Shown piece by piece: positions 20,801 to 30,762 of a stretch of 64,000 bases of DNA. Below the pieces are notes generated by a model. The model made no database searches. It was not told where the DNA came from and worked only from the letters and a program-made list of their open reading frames with translations. Every line of letters starts with the position of its first letter. Within the stretch, counting starts at the first letter, position 1. Made by a program: the position numbers and the translations under genes. Source of the stretch: Nitrosomonas ureae (lineage in GTDB: Bacteria > Pseudomonadota > Gammaproteobacteria > Burkholderiales > Nitrosomonadaceae); NCBI GenBank assembly GCA_945872825.1, contig CAMCBD010000001.1, positions 1 through 64,000 on the forward strand, written 5' to 3'.

Positions 20801-21915
20801 CTAGCGTATTGGTGTGTTGAAATGTCTTGCCCATTCAAGCGCTTCTTGGTAGCTGCCACTGAAAATTACCGATTCTTTGTTTTTCATTATTTGATACGCA
20901 TACATCGGATCATAATACTCAGCAAGTAAATGGGTTATCCAAGCTTCGTGGTTATGAATGTTTCCTGTACTCAGTTGAGTTTTCAAAGCTTTTGTCATGA
21001 GATCGTGCATGTATTTATAGCGTTCCAACCCCAGGCGTTTCTGAATCCGAAAAAGACTGTTGTGAAGATAGGCGCTGAAATATTCAAAGCCATGCTCAGG
21101 ATATTTCATCTGAAAAGCTGTCAGCATATCCGCGATATATTCTTGTAAAATCCGTTGAATGCGAGATTCTAGTGGCATTTCTACTAGCACTAGAGGTGAT
21201 CGTCGCATAGTTTGAAAGAAGGTCTCCGGGATCGCGATGGCCCCAATATTTCTACTTTCATCTTCAACAAAAAGTGTATTTTTACAAGACGCAGCATAAG
21301 GCATACGCAATAAATCAATGGCTAATGTGTGCTCAAAATTGGATTGAGTGGGTTGTTGATTAACGGTATCGCCAAAACTCGAGCCGCGATGCATGGCATG
21401 CTTTTCTAAATCGATACTAGAAGCTATTTCATTAATCAAAAGTGTTTTCGCTACACCTGTTTTTCCGCCTATCCGGATCATGGAAAGATTTATGGTTGCC
21501 TCATCAATTGCCTGCATGAGGTATCGCCTGAGTGCTTTATAACCACCTACAATTAACGGCACAGCAATGCCTGTTTCATTGATCCATTGGCGTGCTAGAT
21601 GTGACCGCATTCCACCGCGCCAGCAGAAGATATGCGCATCAGGATTGTTAGCTACAACATCACGCCAATGCTGAATGCGATTTTGCTTAAGTTCACCACA
21701 CACCAATTTATGACCTAATTGGATAGCAGCTTGTTGCCTTTTTGTTTATAGCAAATTCCAACTAAATGACGTTCATGGTTACTCAGAATGGGGAGATTGA
21801 ATGAATTTGGTAAACTACCTTTAGCAAACTCACCTTCAGAACGAACATCCAGGAATGGAATCTCGCGCATAAATAAATTGTGAAATTGATCAGCGCTGAC
21901 TGAGTAATCTGACAT
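20801..21915 (-). pseudogene. selU: tRNA 2-selenouridine synthase SelU, frameshifted
   Basis: ORF 21715-21915 is the rhodanese N-terminus (IPFLDVRSEGEFAKGSLPNSFNLPILSNHERHLVGICYKQKG); ORF 20801-21706 is the remainder (CWRGGMRSHLARQW...YDPMYAYQ). A one-base change would join them as KG-x-QAAIQLGHKLV. Confidence 0.85.
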
Positions 21916-22317
21916 TGTTTCCTATACTTATTTGCTCATTGAGATAACACAGATGACAGTATGTTTGGTGTCATGAATCCTTAAATATTATTTGCTGTGA
22001 TTTTACAAATCCGAACGATCAATCACAAGTTAAGCGATTTGTATAATAAGAAAAATCAGGACAAAAGTACCCTAAAAAGGTGTTATCCGTTACAATTCGG
22101 ACATTATAGGGATAAGCTAAAAGTCATGAATTAGAGTAATTGTTGTTTTTCTGCAACACCGATTTAATATTGCCTTGACAGGAAAAAGCGCCTTATATAA
22201 GCTGCGGAGTGGTCAAATATGACACACTTATATTTATTAAGCAATGTCAGCGGTAAGCGTTTGAATGAAAATTTTCCAGCCAGCAAAAAGTGCATTATTA
22301 GAGATTGATAATCAGCG

Positions 22318-24213
22318 TTGGCGCGCTCAACCAGGATTTCTTGCTTATGGGAGCAAGATGACAAGTACTATTACTTCGAGGGGAAGATCTTGAGTTCGAC
22401 AATAACCAAGTTGAACGCTCCGCTAACGCAAGCGTTTGATTTTCAACCTTCAAGCGAATTACAATTAACACCGACACCGACACTCAATACACTAACTCAG
22501 CAGTTAGCGGGTTTTGATACCCTAACCAGCGCTTTAGAATATGCAGCGGAGGGGATAACGGGGTATAACTTTTATGACGCGAAGGGTAACTTACGTTCGG
22601 TTCTGCCATACAGTGCGCTGAGGCAGAATGCTCGTATCTTTGCGCGACGTTTATTTGGTTTTGGCTTGCCCCGTGGTAGTCGGGTAGCAGTCATTGCTGA
22701 TACCTCCCAAGAGTTTATCGAGTTGTTTTTTGCATGTCGCTATGCTGGTTTAGTGCCTTTCGCAATGCCAATTCCGGTTAATCTCGGTAGCCATGTAATA
22801 TATGTTCAGCAATTAAGAGGTATGCTTGAAAGCAGTCAAGCAAGTATTGCGCTGGCGAATATTGACTATATTAATTTTCTGGAAGAGGCTGCAAAAGAAA
22901 CAACCTGTATACAGTGGGTAGGAACACCAGAAAAATTAAGCGAGCTACCTGCGATAAATATTGAACTGCAACCTAATTATCCTGATGAAACTGCATACCT
23001 GCAATTTACATCAGGTAGTACGCGTACCCCAAGAGGGGTGGTTATTACTGAACGAGCCTTGATGTGTAATTTACAAGGTATTGTATGTAATGGATTGGAA
23101 ATTAAACCTGACGATCGTTCCGCTTCTTGGCTACCCTTTTATCATGATATGGGATTGGTTGGGTTAGTTCTGGCACCAATGGTCACACAAATCTCTGTTG
23201 ATTATTTGGCGACACGGGATTTTGCAATTCGGCCCTTACAATGGTTAAGGTTAATAAGTCGCAACCGCTGTACCGTTGCATTCAGCCAACCTTTTGGTCT
23301 TAAGCTCTGTACCTTACGTGTAAGGGAATCTGATCTTAAAGAACTAGATCTTAGTTGTTGGCGGGCCGCCGGCATTGGTGCAGAAATGATTCGGCCTGAA
23401 ACTTTGAGAAATTTTGCAGAAAAATTTGCATCGGCAGGTTTCGATGAGAGTGCTTTTCTGCCTTGCTATGGTCTTGCGGAATCAACACTTGCCGTTACCT
23501 TTTCAAAAATTGGTAAAGGATGTAGAAGTATACAAGTGGATAGTAAGACGCTGATCGATAAGCGGATGGCTGTTCGATTGCAAGCGGATGGGCGCAAACA
23601 AAATGAATTTGTAAATTGTGGACGTCCGTTGCCTGGACATACTGTGAAGATAGTCGATGAGGATGATCAGCAATTGTCAGAAATGATGGTTGGCAGTGTT
23701 TTAGTGCATGGCGATAGCGTGATGAAGGGCTACTATAACAATCCAGAAGAGACTAGCAAAGCACTTAAATCTGATAATTGGCTGGATACTGGAGATATTG
23801 GATTCCTGTTTGAAGGTGATTTGTTTATAACCGGACGCCGTACAGATGTCATTATTGTTAATGGGCGCAATATCCGTGCCCAAGACATAGAAGAGTTAGC
23901 TGAACAGCAACCGGAGGTTAGGTCACGTGAGGCTTCTGCATTTGGGGTGAATGATGAAGATGGAACAACAACGATTGTCCTAGTCATTGAATGTAGACTC
24001 ACCTCCGTGACGGAACGCCAGTCACTGACGACCAGATTGCAGCAGTTTGTTTACATGGCATTTGGGGTTAATTGTGTTGTTGAGTTGGTTCCACCACATA
24101 CCTTACCGCGGACATCATCTGGGAAGCTCTCACGTTTCGCGGCAAGACAGGGCTATATTCAGAGAACAAATCTGGCGGGACAGTTGTCTTTTGTAGAATC
24201 AGGTGACAGATAA
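22318..24213 (+). CDS. Fatty acyl-AMP ligase / acyl-ACP synthetase (start uncertain)
   Basis: AMP-binding core 'AYLQFTSGSTRTPRGVVITERAL', 'GWLPFYHDMGLVG'-like 'ASWLPFYHDMGLVG', FAAL-type C-terminus. Confidence 0.88.
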   Translation: MARSTRISCLWEQDDKYYYFEGKILSSTITKLNAPLTQAFDFQPSSELQLTPTPTLNTLTQQLAGFDTLTSALEYAAEGITGYNFYDAKGNLRSVLPYSALRQNARIFARRLFGFGLPRGSRVAVIADTSQEFIELFFACRYAGLVPFAMPIPVNLGSHVIYVQQLRGMLESSQASIALANIDYINFLEEAAKETTCIQWVGTPEKLSELPAINIELQPNYPDETAYLQFTSGSTRTPRGVVITERALMCNLQGIVCNGLEIKPDDRSASWLPFYHDMGLVGLVLAPMVTQISVDYLATRDFAIRPLQWLRLISRNRCTVAFSQPFGLKLCTLRVRESDLKELDLSCWRAAGIGAEMIRPETLRNFAEKFASAGFDESAFLPCYGLAESTLAVTFSKIGKGCRSIQVDSKTLIDKRMAVRLQADGRKQNEFVNCGRPLPGHTVKIVDEDDQQLSEMMVGSVLVHGDSVMKGYYNNPEETSKALKSDNWLDTGDIGFLFEGDLFITGRRTDVIIVNGRNIRAQDIEELAEQQPEVRSREASAFGVNDEDGTTTIVLVIECRLTSVTERQSLTTRLQQFVYMAFGVNCVVELVPPHTLPRTSSGKLSRFAARQGYIQRTNLAGQLSFVESGDR

Positions 24214-24219
24214 GGGCGC

Positions 24220-25134
24220 ATGCCAAAAATAGTAGCCGTAACAGGTGCTACTGGATTCATTGGCAATGTGCTGGTGCAGAGACTGGTTCAAGATGGATGG
24301 ACAGTTCGTGCGCTCACGCGGATGCATCGCTCGTCTGATAATGAATCTATTCAATGGATTCAAGGTGATTTAGATGATTTAACTGCGCTACATCATTTAG
24401 TTAATGATGTAGCGTTTGTTATTCATTGTGCTGCAACAGTAAGAGGAAGCTCTTTTCAAGAATTCGCGCATACGAATGTCGAAGGTACTAAAAATATTTT
24501 ATGTGCAATTGCTGGACAGAAGAAATCCCCTCGTTTTTTGTTAATATCTTCCCTAGCAGCAAAGCAACCCGAATTGTCTTGGTATGCTCGGAGTAAGTAT
24601 TTATCTGAGATTCAAGTGATCGAATATCCAGAACAATTACAATGGACTATATTCCGGCCTACGGCTGTTTATGGTCCGGGAGATAAAGAATTAAAGCCCC
24701 TCTTTCAAGCGATGCGCCGTGGTATTCTTCCCGTCGTCGGAAAAATTCATAATCGATTTGGATTAATACATGTATATGATTTGGTTGCAGCTATCCAGAT
24801 CTGGTTGACTTCCAATCTAGCAGTTAATGGAGTATTTGAGCTTGATGATGGAACATTAGGCGGGTACAGCTATCAGAGTTTGACTGTCCTAGCGAAGCAG
24901 GTGTGGAAGCGTCCTGTTCATTGCATTCCTATACCAGATTTGCTTATCCAGGGTATCGCAATATCAAATCTATGGCTTGCGCGGTTACTCCACTATTCCC
25001 CCATGCTGACTCCAGGAAAAGTTAATGAGTTACAACATAGCGACTGGGTATGTGATAATGCTCCATTGACTCACGTTCTTCCGGCATGGCAGCCGAGTAT
25101 TCGTTTACAAGACGTTCTATCTGAAGTAATCTAG
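24220..25134 (+). CDS. Extended SDR / NAD-dependent epimerase-dehydratase
   Basis: TGATGFIG Rossmann motif, YARSK catalytic motif, 'FRPTAVYGPGD'. Confidence 0.88.
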   Translation: MPKIVAVTGATGFIGNVLVQRLVQDGWTVRALTRMHRSSDNESIQWIQGDLDDLTALHHLVNDVAFVIHCAATVRGSSFQEFAHTNVEGTKNILCAIAGQKKSPRFLLISSLAAKQPELSWYARSKYLSEIQVIEYPEQLQWTIFRPTAVYGPGDKELKPLFQAMRRGILPVVGKIHNRFGLIHVYDLVAAIQIWLTSNLAVNGVFELDDGTLGGYSYQSLTVLAKQVWKRPVHCIPIPDLLIQGIAISNLWLARLLHYSPMLTPGKVNELQHSDWVCDNAPLTHVLPAWQPSIRLQDVLSEVI

Positions 25135-25164
25135 CTTTAAAATTTAACTATTCTGAATTAACTT

Positions 25165-25419
25165 ATGACTGAAAGTAATTACGATGAGATCATGCAATTA
25201 CTCTGTGATCGGCTAAGTAGTTTAACTAATTCTGATACTCAGATTACTCCTGAAATGAACATGATTAGTCAACTATCTATTGATTCCATCAAACTACTTA
25301 ACCTGATTATGGAAATTGAAGACACTTTTGATGTTTCAATTCCCATTAATGCACTGACAGATATTCAAACCGTGCGAGAATTGGCTGATTTAGTACATAA
25401 AATAAAATCTGCTTCCTAA
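25165..25419 (+). CDS. Acyl carrier protein
   Basis: 84 aa with 'LSIDSIKLLNLIMEIEDTFDVSI' phosphopantetheine site (DSI). Confidence 0.88.
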   Translation: MTESNYDEIMQLLCDRLSSLTNSDTQITPEMNMISQLSIDSIKLLNLIMEIEDTFDVSIPINALTDIQTVRELADLVHKIKSAS

Positions 25420-26612
25420 TGAATTTACTTGAAAAATTAGACGCGGCAGCTGCCGCAAGAAAATCTCTTTTGCCTAATGGTGTGGGTGCGTTTGGTATAC
25501 CGATTGAAGAAGTTTTTTCAGCGACGGAAGCTAGAATTGGAGATCGACGGGTGCTGCTGTTTGGCACTAATAATTATTTAGGCTTAACCTTTGCGCCGGA
25601 ATGTATTCGTGCAGCGCATGAAGCAATTGACAAAGAAGGTACGGGGACCACAGGTTCTCGGATGGCAAATGGCAGTTATTTTGGTCATCGTGCTTTGGAA
25701 AGAGAATTCGCTGATTTTTATCAATGTAGCTCTGGCATTGTTTTTACTACTGGTTATCAAGCTAATTTAGGGACTATTTCAGGTCTAGTAGGTCCTGGAG
25801 ATACTGTATTAATTGATGGGGATTCCCATGCGAGTATCTATGATGGCTGCATCCTCAGCGGCGCAGATATCATTCGCTTTAAGCATAATGATATGGTTGA
25901 CATGGAAAAACGATTGCGTCGACTGGGCGATCGTGTTGAATCAACGCTGATTATTGCTGAAGGGATCTATAGTATGCTTGGTGATCAAGCACCTTTAGCT
26001 GAAATTGTTAAATTAAAGAATGCATATAATTGTATTCTGCTTCTTGATGAAGCCCATTCATTGGGTGTATTGGGTAAAACTGGTCAGGGTCTCGTAGAAA
26101 AAACAGGTTTATTAAAAGAAGTTGATTTTATTACCGGGACTTTTAGCAAAAGTCTTTGCAGCATCGGTGGATTTTGTGTGAGCAATCATCCACAGCTTGA
26201 GCAATTACGCTATATCAGTCATCCCTATATTTTTACAGCATCGCCATCCCCTGCAACGATCGCCTCAACGCGCGCGGCATTGGTTCTGCTGAGTAAAGGC
26301 AGTGATCTGCGCAAGCAATTGTGGAACAATTGTACTCAACTTTATTCGCAGCTCAAGGAGACTGGCTACCTGCTAGGACCCGATCCAGGTCCAGTAATTT
26401 CGGCTATTCTTGATACGCCGCAACAGGCGCTCCAGGTTTGGCAGAGCTTGCTAGAGCATAATATTTATGTGAATTTGATTCTGCCACCAGCAGCACCGGA
26501 AGGTAAATCGCTTGTGCGATGCAGTGTAAATGCTGCGCATACGCCAGAACAAATCAAGTATGTTGGCGATACTTTTGCCAAACTATACAAAATGATATCA
26601 TCGAGATCGTAA
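25419..26612 (+). CDS. PLP-dependent alpha-oxoamine synthase (serine palmitoyltransferase / KBL / AONS family)
   Basis: 'GSRMANGSYFGHRALEREFADFY', 'LLLDEAHSLGVLGKTGQG', PLP-lysine region 'GTFSKSLCSIGGF'; overlaps the ACP stop codon. Confidence 0.88.
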   Translation: MNLLEKLDAAAAARKSLLPNGVGAFGIPIEEVFSATEARIGDRRVLLFGTNNYLGLTFAPECIRAAHEAIDKEGTGTTGSRMANGSYFGHRALEREFADFYQCSSGIVFTTGYQANLGTISGLVGPGDTVLIDGDSHASIYDGCILSGADIIRFKHNDMVDMEKRLRRLGDRVESTLIIAEGIYSMLGDQAPLAEIVKLKNAYNCILLLDEAHSLGVLGKTGQGLVEKTGLLKEVDFITGTFSKSLCSIGGFCVSNHPQLEQLRYISHPYIFTASPSPATIASTRAALVLLSKGSDLRKQLWNNCTQLYSQLKETGYLLGPDPGPVISAILDTPQQALQVWQSLLEHNIYVNLILPPAAPEGKSLVRCSVNAAHTPEQIKYVGDTFAKLYKMISSRS

Positions 26613-26746
26613 ATTTCTAGTACGTAAAATGAGTATCTACATCCGTGTTTTTGTTTGTGAATACAGCGAGCTGATTAATAAAGAATTCAGCTCGTTACTT
26701 TGTATTTAGCCGAATCTGATTCAGTTATCTAAAGTGAGGTACTACA

Positions 26747-27397
26747 ATGAAAATAATGCAGGCATTGGTATTAACATTATTTTCTTTCTTGTTACAAAGC
26801 AATGTTTTTGGAATAAGTATTGTATACAACGGATTTGAATGTCTAAATGCCGTAGATACAAACGATCCTACGCCCAAAGGTACACCGGTACAGAGCAAAT
26901 TTGAAGTCATACAAGATGCCGGTGACGGTATCTATCGTTTAAGCTTAACTGGCGGTATTCCTCGCTTTATCAATAATAATCATGATGTGTGCATCGATAA
27001 TGCGACTGCGATCGGATATTCAGGAATTCCGGCAGTAGATGGTTTGCCGCAACCTCTTGAATCAATTAATGCAACCGCCTATTTTAACGGGCAGGAGCTG
27101 ATGATTGTAGTCAGCTCGTTGTATACGGATTTAAGTGCCAGAAGGAATCCATTTTCATCATTTAACACAAGCCTTATCTTTACTTTCACTAATACACTCA
27201 TATTTGAGTTTAATCCGCGAGCATCTTCATTCAGCTTGAAGAAAATGATCCGCAATCGGGGATTCACTAATACCAGTGGATCGACGAACTCAACAACACC
27301 ATTTTTTGAAACAGTTTTGCCATCTTTTAACGATGAAGTGCAAGACAAGCCAAAAGTTCTAACGCCGTTAGCCAAGATCGAATTTTTATTGGATTAA
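26747..27397 (+). CDS. Secreted hypothetical protein
   Basis: 216 aa with N-terminal signal-like segment (MKIMQALVLTLFSFLLQSNVFG); no family recognised. Confidence 0.55.
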   Translation: MKIMQALVLTLFSFLLQSNVFGISIVYNGFECLNAVDTNDPTPKGTPVQSKFEVIQDAGDGIYRLSLTGGIPRFINNNHDVCIDNATAIGYSGIPAVDGLPQPLESINATAYFNGQELMIVVSSLYTDLSARRNPFSSFNTSLIFTFTNTLIFEFNPRASSFSLKKMIRNRGFTNTSGSTNSTTPFFETVLPSFNDEVQDKPKVLTPLAKIEFLLD

Positions 27398-27423
27398 TCA
27401 ATCCGCGCCGTGTGCAAGGCCAA

Positions 27424-29610
27424 TTAGTGATCGGTTAATGTAATAAGTGAATTGGTATTATATGGCGTGACACTGCCAATTTGCGCTGAGGTATAACCAG
27501 CAGCGGAAAGCGCATGAAGACATTCATCGGTACACTCGGCGGGAATTCCGGCTAGTAACCCTCCCGCAGTTTGCGGATCGAATAATAGAGGATAATTTGG
27601 GTGTTGCCCAGCGTAGTATTGGCATTGGCTAGATTGCTTATTGGCGTCATAAAGTGTGCTTTGAATGCCTTGCAAGCTGCACTGTTGTGCGCCTTCCATG
27701 ATTGGAATGGCATTCATTGATAGGGAGGCGCTGCATTGAGAGGCTAGTAACATCTCCTGCAAGTGTCCGAGTAGGCCAAATCCGGTTACATCAGTACAGC
27801 TGCGTGCTGTATATGAACATAAAATGGCTGCTGCGGCTTGATTACTTTGCAGCATATAGGCCAATGCCTGATCAAGCCATAAGCCTTGGCAGCGTGCAGC
27901 CATGTTAGCTGCGAGTAAAACACCGCTGCCGATAGGCTTGGTAAGAATTAAACTATCACCAGGTGTTAGTCCAGATTTTGTCAGGGCGTTGCTTGATGGG
28001 AGTATTCCGTTAACAGTTAGGCCGATAGCCATTTCGGGTCCTTCGCCGCTGTGCCCGCCAATCAGCACAGTATTTTCATCGTTCAAGGTTTTTAATACAC
28101 CTCGCATTAAATGCAATAATGTTTCCTGCATAATAGGCTCGCTGCTGTAGGGGATAACTGCAGTCACTAATGCAGAATGGGGAATTCCACCCATTGCATA
28201 AATATCTCCTAAGCTATGAATTGCAGCGATACGGCCCAGCAAATAGGGATCATCGATAAAGCTTCTGAAGAAATCAACGGATTGTAACCAGCGGGTATTG
28301 GCAGGCAGATTAATAATCGCGGCATCATCTCCTGGCCCACTGCTGACATCCGGGTGAGGTTGAATATCCAGCTGAAACAGAACATTCTGTAGTATATTGC
28401 TGCTAACCTTTGCGCCACAACCGCCACATCGCATAGATTCAGTGACATTGCCTGAGTTATTTGCGTTAACCATAGGTTGCGGATTAAAACGTGACATGAA
28501 CGTACGGTCAATGTGGTTCTTCCAGAGCCAAACCCATTTCCCGCGCGCAAATAATGGACCCCGAGAAGCGATCGCGTAACGCTCTCCTGTTGTTAATAAG
28601 CTTAAAAAGTGTCGTTGCGGTTTAAAAGGCACAAGCTGTCGATTTTCTAACTGAGCGACGATATTCTTTGCCAGGATCGGACCTTGGCGGACAGCATAAA
28701 TGCCCGCTTTGGGTAGTGGTATAGGCATGAAAGCGGCGCTGTCACCAGCGGAAAATATATCCGGATGCGAAATGCTACGAAGGTATTGATCAACCTGAAT
28801 GAAGCCCCGGTCGTCGCACTTAAGTCCGCTTTCTGCTAACCAAGGTTGCGCACCAGCATGTATAGCCCAGGCAGTAAAATCATAATTCAGCGTTGTATTA
28901 TCATTTAACGCCAGTTGGTGTTCGGTAACGGAAGTGACATGTTTTTCGCAGACTATGCGAATACCTAATGTTTGCAAGTGATGTTTAAAAAATTCCTGCA
29001 CGCGTTTATTGTGTGAACTGAGGATATGCTGATCAGCAGAAATCAGAGTAAAGTCTGCATGAATAGAAGTTGTATTGTAGAGCTTATAGTGCATAGCCAG
29101 CAGTATTTCTACACCGGCAGCCCCGCCGCCGATTACGACAATTCGCTTTGGTTGACGGGATGCTTGAGCTGATTCGAGCCATTGGTGCCAATTCTGTAGA
29201 AATTGTTTGATCGGTTTAATGGGGTGGCCATGTACCGTGGCGTTTTTAATTTCATTGAGTGCGGGTTGGGAACCAACATTGATAGACAATAAATCGTACC
29301 GAAGGGATGGGTATTGATGACAGTATATCTGCTTTGCGATCGGATCGATGTGTCGAACTTCACTGCAAACAAACTGCACGCCAGCCCATTGACACAGTTT
29401 CCGTAAATCAATGTGACAGTCTTCGAAGGTATAATGTCCGGCAATTAATCCAGGCAACATACCTGAATAAGGTGTGAGCGTATTATTGCTGATGAGCGTG
29501 ACTCTGAGACCAGGGATTGGGTACATTCCCAATTTTTTGATAACGGCAATATGGCTGTGGCCGCCGCCAATTAAGCGTAAATCTTTTTTATGTGGCGTTA
29601 AGCCTATCAT
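27424..29610 (-). CDS. selD: NADH dehydrogenase-like FAD protein fused to selenide, water dikinase SelD
   Basis: N-terminal FAD/NAD oxidoreductase (LRLIGGGHSH, GGGAAGVEIL, 'FSAGDSAAF'), C-terminal SelD starting 'RCGGCGAKVSSNIL' with 'GPGDDAAII', 'TDVTGFGLLGHL', 'DPQTAGGLL'. Confidence 0.92.
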   Translation of the reverse strand: MIGLTPHKKDLRLIGGGHSHIAVIKKLGMYPIPGLRVTLISNNTLTPYSGMLPGLIAGHYTFEDCHIDLRKLCQWAGVQFVCSEVRHIDPIAKQIYCHQYPSLRYDLLSINVGSQPALNEIKNATVHGHPIKPIKQFLQNWHQWLESAQASRQPKRIVVIGGGAAGVEILLAMHYKLYNTTSIHADFTLISADQHILSSHNKRVQEFFKHHLQTLGIRIVCEKHVTSVTEHQLALNDNTTLNYDFTAWAIHAGAQPWLAESGLKCDDRGFIQVDQYLRSISHPDIFSAGDSAAFMPIPLPKAGIYAVRQGPILAKNIVAQLENRQLVPFKPQRHFLSLLTTGERYAIASRGPLFARGKWVWLWKNHIDRTFMSRFNPQPMVNANNSGNVTESMRCGGCGAKVSSNILQNVLFQLDIQPHPDVSSGPGDDAAIINLPANTRWLQSVDFFRSFIDDPYLLGRIAAIHSLGDIYAMGGIPHSALVTAVIPYSSEPIMQETLLHLMRGVLKTLNDENTVLIGGHSGEGPEMAIGLTVNGILPSSNALTKSGLTPGDSLILTKPIGSGVLLAANMAARCQGLWLDQALAYMLQSNQAAAAILCSYTARSCTDVTGFGLLGHLQEMLLASQCSASLSMNAIPIMEGAQQCSLQGIQSTLYDANKQSSQCQYYAGQHPNYPLLFDPQTAGGLLAGIPAECTDECLHALSAAGYTSAQIGSVTPYNTNSLITLTDH

Positions 29611-29836
29611 TAATTAACTTATTCCGATTGCGTTATGGTCAGAAAAATGTGATAGTTCACATCGCAACATTATAAGTTAGTCCATGACACTATAAATAAA
29701 ATTAAAAGTATTTCTATAGTAGCTTCGAGGACTAATTAAGTAAGGGTAATGGAGTTAATTAAATTTGTCGTTAAAATGTGTTTCGTGCATATTAACGACT
29801 TCTCACAAATTCATCTTTATTTAGGGGGGGGTAGCA

Positions 29837-30313
29837 ATGAAGTCTAGTGGAATTAGTACATTAAAAGCTTGTGCCGTTCTGTTATTATCGGCGGGACTGT
29901 TATTCGGGTGTAAACCGATTTTTGAGAAAAAACCAATTCCTAAGGATGGCGCCGCTGCACCTGCGGCAGCACCTGCTGCTGCGCCGGCGCCAGCCGCACC
30001 GCCTGCACCAGCACCAGAACCAGAACCAGCTGCACCGGTAACTAGCCTTGAAGAAGTAAAAAGTATCGAAAGTCTTGGATCTAGCTCAGCAGCACCGGTA
30101 ATTGATGATGGGAACGATGTTGTGACAGTAACGCCTGCGATAATGCGTAAAGTTCAACAGGCGCTGGTAAATGCTGGGTTTAATCCTGGTCCGGTTGATG
30201 GAGTCAGTGGTGCTAAAACAGTGAATGCAATCGAAAGCTTCCAGAAACAAAATGGCATTCCAACAGGTAAAATTACTAAGAAAACGCTCCGTGCATTAGG
30301 TGTCGATTTCTAA
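29837..30313 (+). CDS. Lipoprotein with Ala/Pro-rich linker and peptidoglycan-binding domain
   Basis: Lipobox LLFGC, PAAAPAAAP linker, PG_binding_1-like 'RKVQQALVNAGFNPGPVDGVSGAKTVNAIESFQKQNGI'. Confidence 0.85.
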   Translation: MKSSGISTLKACAVLLLSAGLLFGCKPIFEKKPIPKDGAAAPAAAPAAAPAPAAPPAPAPEPEPAAPVTSLEEVKSIESLGSSSAAPVIDDGNDVVTVTPAIMRKVQQALVNAGFNPGPVDGVSGAKTVNAIESFQKQNGIPTGKITKKTLRALGVDF

Positions 30314-30338
30314 AGAATTAAGAATGACTTGATTTTTT

Positions 30339-30375
30339 AATACACCAGGGGTCTTCGGCTCTTGGTGTATTTTTA
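30339..30375 (+). terminator. Rho-independent terminator
   Basis: AATACACCA...TGGTGTATT stem around a TTCG loop, followed by TTTT. Confidence 0.8.
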
Positions 30376-30762
30376 TTGATGCATATAAAATTCTAATGAA
30401 TAGAGTATTTACCTGATTTGCGATACTGATGTTGATTGTTCAATTGCTTTAACTGATATAAAAAATATTTGCCATAGAAAGAGTCCTGTTCTATAGTTAA
30501 TTATAGGAGTTGGAATTAAAGCTTCTTCAGGTAATTATAGATCCGAATGTATGTATCCATGTGTTGCGAATCTTTACCATAGCGTTTAAATTCCTCAGCA
30601 TAAGATGAGTCTCGCGTAATAGAACTGACTGATTACGTACTTAGTAATGTTTCCCAGATTAAATTTTAGTTAATTAATTTTAACGAACTTTGTTTTATTA
30701 TTTATTATGCTAAGTAATATTTGTCATTAACTTGTTTTTGAAGTATTTTTGGAGGTTTTTTC

